This document shows, piece by piece, positions 1 through 5,745 of a stretch of DNA of 6,378 bases. Every line of letters begins with the position of its first letter. Position 1 is the stretch's first letter. The position numbers and the translations under genes are program-made. This stretch comes from Candidatus Njordarchaeota archaeon. GTDB lineage: Archaea > Asgardarchaeota > Njordarchaeia > Njordarchaeales > JAHKLH01. The notes below the pieces were generated by a model. It searched no databases. It saw only the letters and a program-made list of their open reading frames with translations, and was not told the origin of the DNA. The DNA is taken from NCBI GenBank assembly GCA_029856635.1, contig JAHKLH010000093.1:1-6378 (forward strand), given 5' to 3'.

Positions 1-926
1 CACGCAGGCTTAAATCTTCGCTAGGTGTGAACAACATTCCTTTCAAATATTGTACGTACTCTTGCATATACTGTCAGCTCGGTTTGACAAGACACAAAAT
101 TATAACACGACGAGAATTCTTTCCTTGTAGAGATGTTGTTGCTGATGTTCTTAAAAGAATTAAGGAGATTGGAGAGGATAATATAGATTACATAACGTTT
201 GTTCCTGATGGTGAGCCAACACTTGACGTTAATTTAGGCCGAGAAATTGATTCGTTAAAAGAAAATACAAGTATTCCTATAGCCGTTATTACGAATGCGT
301 CCCTCTTATTTAACGATGATGTAAGAAATGATTTAATGAGCGCAGACTTAGTTTCTGTAAAAATTGATGCTATTTCTCAAACCATATTCAAGACTATAAA
401 TAGACCACACCACGCTTTAGTTCATGAAGAAATTTTAGATGGAATCCAAATATTCTCGAGGGACTTTAGGGGAAAACTCATTACTGAAACAATGCTTGTT
501 TCAAATGTTAATGATAATGCAACAGAAATAGAGAAAATCGCAAAATACATACGACTCATTAATCCAAGCAAAGCATACATTGCTATACCAATAAGACCAC
601 CAACAGAATCTTGGGTCAAACCACCAACAGAAGAACGCATTCTAGAAGCATATAATATATTTCAGAAATATTTAGGTACTCGTGTTGAGCTTTTAATAGG
701 ATATGAAGGTGAAAAATTTAGCATAGGTAAAGATCCAATCTCTGATCTATTAGCAATAGTGTCAGTACATCCAATGAAACTTGATTACGCATATAAGCTA
801 CTCCAAAAGGCTGGACTTGATCCATGCAAAGTCTTAGAGAAACTTGTTAAAGAAGACAAAATAAGGATTATAAAATACAAAGATAGCAAATTCGTTTTAC
901 GAAAATTCAAAGAAGCTACTAAATGA
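1..926 (+). CDS. Radical SAM protein, COG0731/Tyw1-like, 5' partial
   Basis: The reading frame is open to the left edge; in-frame codons begin at base 3 and give RRLKSSLG directly before VNNIPFKYC. This matches the family's N-terminal signature (SRRLGxSLGVN), so the GTG at 27 is an internal valine and a short N-terminus is missing. Numbering from the first visible residue (307 seen), the CX3CX2C cluster that would bind the SAM-cleaving 4Fe-4S centre is C17, C21 and C24. Next come FVPDGEPTLD (GEP at 70-72, SAM binding), a TNAS strand (97-100) and a VKIDA strand (119-123), forming the TIM-barrel core. Residues about 248-307 look like a small winged-helix domain. The second cysteine cluster and flavodoxin region of some wyosine enzymes (Tyw1) are absent, so this belongs to the broader COG0731 group of unknown substrate. 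Family assignment is firm; the reaction is not known. No obvious terminator follows. Confidence 0.9.
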   Translation, partial: RRLKSSLGVNNIPFKYCTYSCIYCQLGLTRHKIITRREFFPCRDVVADVLKRIKEIGEDNIDYITFVPDGEPTLDVNLGREIDSLKENTSIPIAVITNASLLFNDDVRNDLMSADLVSVKIDAISQTIFKTINRPHHALVHEEILDGIQIFSRDFRGKLITETMLVSNVNDNATEIEKIAKYIRLINPSKAYIAIPIRPPTESWVKPPTEERILEAYNIFQKYLGTRVELLIGYEGEKFSIGKDPISDLLAIVSVHPMKLDYAYKLLQKAGLDPCKVLEKLVKEDKIRIIKYKDSKFVLRKFKEATK

Positions 927-995
927 AATATTAAAAACATATTAACCCAAACCTGCATTAAATTCACAACAAATTTTAAATCGAATCCTTAATGG

Positions 996-1003
996 TTTAA
1001 ATA
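996..1003 (+). promoter_or_regulatory. Archaeal TATA box for the coiled-coil/nuclease-fold gene
   Basis: TTTAAATA matches the archaeal box A consensus TTTAWATA exactly. Its centre is about 37 bp before the ATG at 1037, which predicts transcription start near 1026 and a leader of roughly 10 bases. A G-rich stretch at 1028-1031 (GGGG, followed by TCTTA and then ATG) would be just inside that leader and may serve as a weak ribosome site. Confidence 0.55.
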
Positions 1004-1036
1004 TACTACTGCTAAAAGATATTAGTAGGGGTCTTA

Positions 1037-1795
1037 ATGACAAGTGAAGAAGAAAAATTAATGTTAAGATTAATAGAACTTGCAAAGAAAAAACCAAGCA
1101 TCAGAATGGCATTATATGAATTACTAATGGAGCACTTTGTTACAAGGGATGAAATAAAACAAATACTTGATGAAATAAGGAAAATGCGCGAAGACTTTAA
1201 CCGCGAAATGATTAACTTGCGAAGAGATCTTTCAGATAAGATGACGGAGATGCGCGAAGACTTCAACAAAAGAATCCAATCCCTCGAGCAGCGCATGCTT
1301 GAGATGCGCGAAGACTTCAACAAAAGAATCCAATCCCTCGAGCAGCGCATGCTTGAGATGCGCGAAGACTTCAACAAACAAATGCAAATGTTTAGGGAAC
1401 AACTTAGTGCTCTTGGTACGCGATGGGGTCTTTTAGCAGAGGATGCGTTCAGAGAAGGTATTAAAGGGATTTTAGAACGTTATGGTTTTCATGTTGAAAA
1501 ATGGGAGTATTATGATAGTGAGGGTATTGTTTATGGCGCACCTTCAGTTATTGATGTTGATGTTTTAATTAAGGATAACATGCATATGCTTATTGAAATT
1601 AAGGCTAGTGTTGATAAATCTGATGTCGCCGAACTTATTAGGATTGGCGCCCTTTATGAAAAAGTTTCAAAAGTTAAACCAATTCTTGTGATTATTTCAC
1701 CATTTGTTAGAAAAAGAGCAAAAGAATTTGCAAAAAAGATGGGAGTTCTAGTGTTTACTTCGAGCGACGAGTTTATGAGGCATTTCAGTAGCTAA
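1037..1795 (+). CDS. DUF3782/COG5493-type coiled-coil protein with PD-(D/E)XK-like domain
   Basis: This 252-residue, probably soluble protein has two parts. Residues 1-45 are helical and charged. Residues about 45-125 form a long coiled coil in which the motif MREDFN occurs four times (starting at 50, 72, 90 and 108), the last three at an exact 18-residue period. Residues about 130-252 resemble a PD-(D/E)XK nuclease-fold domain: E135 in the first helix (LLAEDAF), D173 and D175 in VIDVDVLI, and E187-x-K189 in the strand IEIKA, followed by an alternating helix/strand region. The catalytic set looks intact, so nucleic-acid cleavage is possible, but the family has no established role and the partner is unknown. 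The ATG at 1037 is favoured by the TATA box and G-rich leader. The gene stands alone, with 110 bp before and 235 bp after. The repeated part uses more G+C-rich codons than the rest, fitting recent duplication. Confidence 0.85.
   Translation: MTSEEEKLMLRLIELAKKKPSIRMALYELLMEHFVTRDEIKQILDEIRKMREDFNREMINLRRDLSDKMTEMREDFNKRIQSLEQRMLEMREDFNKRIQSLEQRMLEMREDFNKQMQMFREQLSALGTRWGLLAEDAFREGIKGILERYGFHVEKWEYYDSEGIVYGAPSVIDVDVLIKDNMHMLIEIKASVDKSDVAELIRIGALYEKVSKVKPILVIISPFVRKRAKEFAKKMGVLVFTSSDEFMRHFSS
1247..1378 (+). repeat. 54-bp in-frame tandem repeat inside the coiled coil
   Basis: Two 54-bp units (1247-1300 and 1301-1354) read as identical, followed by a third partial copy whose first 24 bases (1355-1378) also match. 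A diverged seed lies at 1181-1200. Each unit encodes 18 residues (starting EMREDFNKR, ending QRML). Eighteen is one heptad plus one hendecad, a period that keeps a coiled coil in register. At both unit junctions (1291-1309 and 1345-1363) GCGCAT and ATGCGC form a perfect inverted repeat around a 7-base loop, which could encourage replication slippage. Confidence 0.92.
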
Positions 1796-1803
1796 GCAAA
1801 CAA

Positions 1804-1813
1804 CCTTTATTTT
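1804..1813 (+). terminator. Possible weak U-tract terminator after the coiled-coil gene
   Basis: CCTTTATTTT lies just downstream of the stop codon at 1793-1795. Archaeal termination relies on such T-rich non-template stretches. The run is interrupted by an A, so the call is tentative. Confidence 0.25.
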
Positions 1814-1829
1814 GAGAGTAAAATAATTA

Positions 1830-1964
1830 TCAAAATTCTAAATCTGAACTCTCAGTATTGAATTTTAATTCATCAGCTCTTCAGATGTCCCAGCCTTCAG
1901 CATTTCTATAATTAATTAAGAACATAGCGATTATATTCTTTAAATCATGCTGTTTTTCCTCCAT
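1830..1964 (-). other. Doubtful minus-strand small ORF or gene remnant in the 235-bp gap
   Basis: On the minus strand an ATG at 1964-1962 opens 27 codons (MEEKQHDLKNIIAMFL, then INYRNAEGWDI) ending in TGA at 1883-1881. The same frame continues another 16 codons (starting RADELKFN) to a second stop at 1832-1830. The composition is protein-like and the two halves would make one 44-residue peptide if the TGA were a sense codon, which suggests a small decayed gene. No ribosome site, convincing promoter or recognised family was seen, and chance is a fair explanation. The rest of the 1796-2030 gap holds a 14-bp perfect dyad (1859-1872, TGAATT-TT-AATTCA) and nothing else recognisable. Confidence 0.15.
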
Positions 1965-2030
1965 CTTGTTTACAATGTGCTAAGTAAATACTTTGGCAAT
2001 CACATTAAAGATAAATGAGACCTTTTTATT

Positions 2031-3386
2031 ATGGTGTTATTATTGTCCAAAATCGCACGTGCTCTGACAATTGCTGGACTTGATCCTAGTGGCGGAGCAG
2101 GAATCTTGGCTGACGTAAAGACGTTTTCAGCACTTGGCGTATTTGGTATGGCTGCTATAACCTCGGTAACCGCACAAAATACCAAGGCAGTACTAGGGAT
2201 TCATGATGTTCCCGAGGAAATGATTAAGCTTCAGATTAAAGCGGTCGCAGAGGATATTGGAATTGATGCCGCGAAAACAGGTATGCTTCATACAGCATCA
2301 ATAATTAAAGCCGTTGCAGAGGAGATAGAAAATTTTGATTTCCCATTGGTTGTTGATCCTGTCATGATAGCAAAATCTGGTGCAGAACTAATGAAGGCTG
2401 ATGCTCGTGATGCCTTAATCAAATATTTGTTACCTCGTGCAAAGATAGTAACTCCTAATATACCTGAGGCCGAAGCTTTGACTAGAATTAAAATTAGGAG
2501 TATAGATGATGCAAAAAAAGTCGCAAAAATAATTACTGAGAAGTATGGATGTGAGGCAGTAGTTATTAAAGGAGGGCATCTAACTGGAGAAAAAAGCATT
2601 GATATTCTGTACTATAATGGAGAATTTTATACATTTGAAATGCCGAGAATAGAAACAAAGAATACACATGGAACAGGGTGTACTTATTCTGCAGTAATTA
2701 CTGCTGAGCTTGCTAAGGGTAAATCACTAGTCGATGCCGTGAAAACCGCTAAAGTATTTACGTATCTTGCGATAAAGTATGGTCTTGATATTGGTCAGGG
2801 ATATGGTCCAGTAAATCATATGGCATGGTTATACCGAGAAGCAGAAAGATATGAGATTATAAAATCTTTGAAAAAAGCACTTGGTTTATTAGAATCAAAT
2901 CCAAAAATTTCTAGACTCATTCCTGAAGTAGGCATGAATATTGCCCTTGCATCCACATATTCGATTGATAAAAATGATGTAGCTGCAATACCAGGACGAA
3001 TAAGATCCGTGGAGGGAAGAGCAAAAGCATGTAGTTGTCCTGAGTTTGGTGTTTCTAAACATTTGGCATCATACATTTTAACAGCGAGAAAATATGATAC
3101 GAAAATAAGAGCAGCAGTAAACGTCAAATTTGATGAAAAAATACTAGAAAAACTCAAATTATTCGGCTTAACGATTTCCTATTATGACAGACTTAAGGAA
3201 CCAGAAGAATTCAAGAAGATTGAGGGAATGACCATACCCTGGGGAACAAAAGAGGCAATTAAGAGAGTAGGGAAAGTTCCCGATGTTATTTACCATCGAG
3301 GCGATTGGGGAAAGGAGCCAATGATTGTGTTATTAGGGGAAAGTCTAGAGAAGTTAATTAATATCTTGCTTAAGTTAGTAGAGTAA
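2031..3386 (+). CDS. thiDN: Bifunctional HMP-phosphate kinase / thiamine-phosphate synthase (ThiD-ThiN fusion)
   Basis: This 451-residue cytoplasmic enzyme covers two steps of thiamine synthesis: ATP-dependent phosphorylation of hydroxymethylpyrimidine (phosphate), then joining of the diphosphate to thiazole phosphate. ThiD occupies about residues 8-265, a ribokinase-like fold with AGLDPSGGAGILAD (15-28), TGML (83-86), VVDPVM (107-112), TPN (141-143), KGGH (180-183) and HGTGC (213-217, anion hole and catalytic Cys217). ThiN occupies about 270-451, with PEVGMNIA (298-305), AAIPGRIR (318-325), the PEFGVSKH block (337-344), RAAVN (360-364), WG (404-405) and GKEPMIVLLG (427-436). All key motifs appear intact and the length is normal for the fusion. 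ATG 2031 has no Shine-Dalgarno site, so a leaderless or near-leaderless message is likely; GTG 2034 and TTG 2043 are alternative starts. No TPP riboswitch was recognised upstream. The methyltransferase gene follows closely, so the two probably share a transcript. Confidence 0.95.
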   Translation: MVLLLSKIARALTIAGLDPSGGAGILADVKTFSALGVFGMAAITSVTAQNTKAVLGIHDVPEEMIKLQIKAVAEDIGIDAAKTGMLHTASIIKAVAEEIENFDFPLVVDPVMIAKSGAELMKADARDALIKYLLPRAKIVTPNIPEAEALTRIKIRSIDDAKKVAKIITEKYGCEAVVIKGGHLTGEKSIDILYYNGEFYTFEMPRIETKNTHGTGCTYSAVITAELAKGKSLVDAVKTAKVFTYLAIKYGLDIGQGYGPVNHMAWLYREAERYEIIKSLKKALGLLESNPKISRLIPEVGMNIALASTYSIDKNDVAAIPGRIRSVEGRAKACSCPEFGVSKHLASYILTARKYDTKIRAAVNVKFDEKILEKLKLFGLTISYYDRLKEPEEFKKIEGMTIPWGTKEAIKRVGKVPDVIYHRGDWGKEPMIVLLGESLEKLINILLKLVE

Positions 3387-3417
3387 AAGATATTTTTCAA
3401 AAATCTTATCAATAATT

Positions 3418-3421
3418 GGTG
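3418..3421 (+). promoter_or_regulatory. Shine-Dalgarno site (GGTG) for the methyltransferase
   Basis: GGTG followed by TTGAT resembles the GGTGATC end of the archaeal Shine-Dalgarno consensus. It is 8 bases before TTG 3430 and 11 bases before ATG 3433. The spacing leaves the choice between the two adjacent start codons open; the protein differs by only one Met. Confidence 0.4.
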
Positions 3422-3432
3422 TTGATTAGTTG

Positions 3433-4281
3433 ATGCATACGATTCGTGATTTAGTAAAATTATTGAGATGCACAAAGTGTGATTCACAAACACTTCACTT
3501 AAAAAATGCACATAAGCTCGTGTGTAAAAAATGTAATACAAGCTATGCCATTAAAAATGGAATACCAATATTTCTCCCGTCTCCTGAAATTGCTGAGAAA
3601 AAACCTCAAATAAGCATTTTTGAGAAATACATTAACCACTATGATGCGTGGTTTGAGAAACCAAAAGGAAAAATCTTATTTATTAATGAAGTAAAAGCAA
3701 TTAAAGAACTTATCGAATATAAGACCTATGAAAAGAGTATAGAAATCGGTGTTGGCACGGGAAGATTTGCTCAAGCATTACATATCAAATATGGTATAGA
3801 TCCTTCGTTCTCGGCTCTTTTACTTGCAAAGAAACGAGGCATAAATGTTGTTCAGGGGATAGCAGAAAAACTTCCATTTAAATCAGAAATCTTTGAAATA
3901 GCATTCATTATTGTTACAATATGTTATGTGCAAGATCCATTAATGACATTAGTTGAAGCACATCGAGTACTAAAGAAAAACGGTTTACTCGTAATTGGAT
4001 ACATAGAAAAAGAAAGCCCTTGGGGAAAAGCTTACCTAATGAAAAAGAAAAGAGGACATGTTTTTTACAAGCCAGCACGGTTTTTCTCATTCAATGAAAT
4101 TAAGGATTTGTTATATAAAGCAAAATTTGAAATATTAAAAGTTGTTTCAACACTTAACAGATTACCTCAAGAGAAGCCTACATTAGAAAAACCCATTGAA
4201 GGATATAAGAAAGATTGTGGATTTATCGCTATTTTAGCGCAAAAAGTTCCAATTAAATCCAAGTTTTTAGATTTACTCTAA
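3433..4281 (+). CDS. Class I SAM-dependent methyltransferase with N-terminal Trm112-like zinc ribbon
   Basis: This is a soluble protein of 282 residues from ATG 3433; TTG 3430 would add one. Residues 1-50 form a Trm112-like ribbon: C13-x2-C16 and C31-x2-C34 as zinc ligands, then the typical NGIPIFLP. Residues about 60-240 are a Rossmann-fold methyltransferase of the UbiE/type-11 kind: motif I EIGVGTGRF (104-112), the acidic residue in GIDPS (D123) for the SAM ribose, GIAEKLPF (142-149), and the post-motif helix and strand AHRVLKKNGLLVIGYI (176-191). YDAWFEKPKG (70-79) just before motif I is typical of the family. The substrate is unknown; small molecule, RNA and protein all remain possible. 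In other systems Trm112 is a separate activating subunit, so this may be a self-contained version (inference). The gene starts 46 bp after thiDN, suggesting cotranscription, and a T6 run follows the stop. Confidence 0.88.
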   Translation: MHTIRDLVKLLRCTKCDSQTLHLKNAHKLVCKKCNTSYAIKNGIPIFLPSPEIAEKKPQISIFEKYINHYDAWFEKPKGKILFINEVKAIKELIEYKTYEKSIEIGVGTGRFAQALHIKYGIDPSFSALLLAKKRGINVVQGIAEKLPFKSEIFEIAFIIVTICYVQDPLMTLVEAHRVLKKNGLLVIGYIEKESPWGKAYLMKKKRGHVFYKPARFFSFNEIKDLLYKAKFEILKVVSTLNRLPQEKPTLEKPIEGYKKDCGFIAILAQKVPIKSKFLDLL

Positions 4282-4284
4282 GGA

Positions 4285-4290
4285 TTTTTT
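4285..4290 (+). terminator. U-tract terminator after the methyltransferase
   Basis: Six consecutive T bases start four bases after the stop codon, with no stem-loop. This is the normal form of an archaeal intrinsic terminator and would end the proposed thiDN-methyltransferase transcript. A new TATA box follows about 65 bp later. Confidence 0.45.
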
Positions 4291-4352
4291 ACAATCTTAT
4301 GAAAACCTTCAATTGAATCTTGCTAATAGAATTACGTGCTTAATAATATCAC

Positions 4353-4360
4353 TATATATT
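4353..4360 (+). promoter_or_regulatory. TATA box for the membrane-protein gene
   Basis: TATATATT, flanked by further T bases, is centred about 50 bp before ATG 4407. Archaeal spacing of about 26 bp puts the transcription start near 4382 and leaves a leader of about 24 bases that includes the GTGA at 4398-4401. The location between a terminator and a gene supports a real promoter. Confidence 0.45.
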
Positions 4361-4406
4361 TTTGATTATTGTATACTTTCCTTAATTTTACGATTATGTG
4401 AGAACT

Positions 4407-5126
4407 ATGAACCAAGCGAAAAGGCAATTTATATTAGTATGGATCCTTGGAGTTGGTTATTTTTCAATAACAATTCTCCCATATTTAATTTTTGGCTTCG
4501 GACTACACTTAGGAGTCACCTCATATCCAGATATAATTGACTTGTTCTTTTACCCACCAATAATTGGATTAACTCTCTTCGCTCTTTTTAAGGGATTGAA
4601 AACAAATGAAATTCCAACTTGGATTCAGTACCTCGCATATTTCTTATTAATTCTCCATTTCGAGGGACACGGCTTTCATTGGGCTGCAAACAGTTTAGAT
4701 GTCTTAATGGAACATGAGGGAATAAGTGGCCTTCTTGCAAACTATGCATATTTTCTTGATGAAATAGTTAGTCACAAAATAATGTATTATACTTTCTATG
4801 GATATGCTATTCTCTTAGTACTCCTTGAGAGCAAATACTCAGATTATACTTTGGAAGAAAAATGGTATTTAATTCTTCCAGCAGCCATCCTAGGAGGCTT
4901 TGCATTCATGATCTCTGGAATTGAAGGACAAAGTCCATATGAGGTAATTACAGCAGTCATAGTCATTATAGCAATAACTTGTTACATCTTCCGCAGTAAA
5001 TTCAAGGAAATTACTAAAAAACCAATAATTTGCTTCTACTTCATTGCAAGCATAGTAATGCTAATCATTGCAGGATTATATCTTGCCATCTTTGGATTCT
5101 TCATTCAACCATCAGAGTGGTTCTGA
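4407..5126 (+). CDS. Uncharacterised seven-helix membrane protein with HFEGHGFHWAANS motif
   Basis: This 239-residue protein has about seven hydrophobic segments near residues 8-33, 46-62, 71-85, 127-141, 152-171, 179-195 and 206-232, and no cleavable signal peptide is evident. The end of the third segment runs into HFEGHGFHWAANS (H84, E86, H88, H91, N95), and DEIVSH (D118, E119, H123) precedes the fourth. Clustered His, Glu and Asp at a membrane edge suggest a metal or haem site, or an intramembrane enzyme, but I do not recognise a named family and no function is claimed. ATG 4407 is preferred because GTGA at 4398-4401 can pair as its ribosome site with 5-base spacing; GTG 4398 would add three residues (MRT). 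The gene has its own TATA box and is followed by 165 bp before the regulator gene. An overlapping frame from 4313 to 4540 is a shadow. Confidence 0.8.
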   Translation: MNQAKRQFILVWILGVGYFSITILPYLIFGFGLHLGVTSYPDIIDLFFYPPIIGLTLFALFKGLKTNEIPTWIQYLAYFLLILHFEGHGFHWAANSLDVLMEHEGISGLLANYAYFLDEIVSHKIMYYTFYGYAILLVLLESKYSDYTLEEKWYLILPAAILGGFAFMISGIEGQSPYEVITAVIVIIAITCYIFRSKFKEITKKPIICFYFIASIVMLIIAGLYLAIFGFFIQPSEWF

Positions 5127-5136
5127 CAATTAAGCA

Positions 5137-5141
5137 TTTTT
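5137..5141 (+). terminator. Possible short U-tract terminator after the membrane protein
   Basis: A run of five T bases lies 10 bases after the stop codon. It is short, and archaeal termination at five T bases is inefficient, so some read-through toward the regulator gene is possible. Confidence 0.2.
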
Positions 5142-5250
5142 ACATTAACATACACAATATAATCTAACTACGTACCATGATAACATTAATGCTTCTAAGA
5201 GGAAACAGGAGTTCTGAGGAATTGATTTTTGTAGTACGCGACTCTCATTT

Positions 5251-5274
5251 TTGTCAATAAAAAAGTATTGATAA
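5251..5274 (+). promoter_or_regulatory. Candidate ArsR-family operator dyad
   Basis: TTGTCAATA (5251-5259) and TATTGATAA (5266-5274) are inverted copies with one mismatch in nine, around a 6-base A-rich spacer. The inner TCAATA/TATTGA arms are perfect. The dyad ends 17 bp before the regulator's start codon and just upstream of its ribosome site. A dimeric ArsR protein bound there would block its own transcription. AT-rich sequence makes chance dyads fairly common, so this remains a candidate. Confidence 0.4.
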
Positions 5275-5280
5275 TTTTTT

Positions 5281-5287
5281 GGTGACT
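5281..5287 (+). promoter_or_regulatory. Shine-Dalgarno site for the ArsR-type gene
   Basis: GGTGACT closely matches the GGTGATC segment complementary to the archaeal 16S rRNA 3' end. The GGTG core is 7 bases before ATG 5292, fixing that codon as the start. It directly follows a T6 run at 5275-5280. Confidence 0.6.
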
Positions 5288-5291
5288 GTAA

Positions 5292-5663
5292 ATGCCAATA
5301 CTAAAAGAGATTATTAGTGAAATGCAAAGCGAATTATGCAAAAGGAAGCTACATGAGCTTTATGGTGCTGAACTTGAAAAGAAATTGGATACAAGAAAGC
5401 CTAGTGAAGAAATCCTGCAAATTCTTAAGGCACTTGCAAATCCAATACGCCTTTGGATATTCTGTTTACTTAAGCAGATAAAAATGCCCGTATGTTTATT
5501 AGTTCAAATTCTTGGATTAGATCAAACACTTATTTCGCATCATCTTCGTGTTCTTAAGAATGCAAATTTGGTAGACATTGAAGTTCATGGGAAATTTAGG
5601 TTTTATAAAGCTAAAACAGATACATTACAAAAACTTCTCAATATTTTTCTGGAAAACAATTGA
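5292..5663 (+). CDS. ArsR-family winged-helix transcriptional regulator
   Basis: This 123-residue DNA-binding protein has an ArsR core at about residues 38-120: ILKALANPIRLWIFCLL (41-60 region), then MPVCLLVQILGLDQTLISHHLRV-type helix-turn-helix (65-87, recognition helix around QTLISHHLRVLKNANLV), and a beta wing at IEVHGKFRFYKA (96-107). Residues 1-37 are a helical extension longer than in minimal ArsR proteins. Cysteines are C16, C58 and C68. C68 sits where the second Cys of the classical ELCVCDL metal site would be, but the partner Cys is replaced (MPVC), so the standard arsenic site is incomplete. Thiol redox, metal or persulfide sensing through C58, C68 or C16 is possible (inference). 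The start is fixed by GGTGACT. A dyad just upstream suggests autoregulation. The TauE/SafE permease gene is convergent, 82 bp away, and is a possible functional partner. Confidence 0.9.
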   Translation: MPILKEIISEMQSELCKRKLHELYGAELEKKLDTRKPSEEILQILKALANPIRLWIFCLLKQIKMPVCLLVQILGLDQTLISHHLRVLKNANLVDIEVHGKFRFYKAKTDTLQKLLNIFLENN

Positions 5664-5732
5664 ATCAATACAAGTTAGAACTTAGATTACATTAGCTAGC
5701 GCATTGAAAATTTAGCGATTACTAAGAGCTCT

Positions 5733-5745
5733 AAAAAAATCAATT
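5733..5745 (-). terminator. U-tract terminator of the TauE/SafE gene
   Basis: Read on the minus strand, AAATTGATTTTTTT begins right after the TAA stop and includes seven consecutive T bases (5739-5733). This fits archaeal U-tract termination. It lies in the 82-bp space between the two convergent genes; on the plus strand the regulator gene has no comparable T-run of its own before it. Confidence 0.5.

Noticed and set aside
1012..1377. 121-residue minus-strand ORF with an internal repeated peptide
   Set aside because: Its repeat is only the antisense of the 54-bp tandem repeat in the coiled-coil gene, and the plus-strand frame is strongly supported by its domains.
1840..1900. Possible TPP riboswitch or C/D-box RNA before thiDN
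   Set aside because: CTGAGAG appears only on the minus strand and the other conserved THI-box parts are missing. A TGATGA-like box with a CTGA lacks the matching second box pair.
2021..2032. CTTTTTATTA as a TATA box for thiDN
   Set aside because: It would place the transcription start near 2052, downstream of all plausible start codons of the gene.
3387..3407. Inverted repeat AAGATATTTTTC/AAAAATCTT between thiDN and the methyltransferase
   Set aside because: It needs a two-base bulge and leaves a one-base loop in a very AT-rich context. The five-T run might slightly attenuate transcription but is too weak to call a terminator.
4313..4540. 75-residue plus-strand ORF overlapping the start of the membrane protein
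   Set aside because: It overlaps the membrane protein gene in another frame, has no ribosome site, would begin before the TATA box that serves the real gene, and its translation shows no family features.
5177..5260. 27-codon ORF (MITLMLLRGNRSSEELIF and on) before the ArsR gene
   Set aside because: No ribosome site, no properly placed TATA box, not in frame with the regulator, and it overlaps the candidate operator.
5725..5732. Palindrome AGAGCTCT between the convergent genes
   Set aside because: The arms are only four bases long and not extended on either side. Chance is sufficient.
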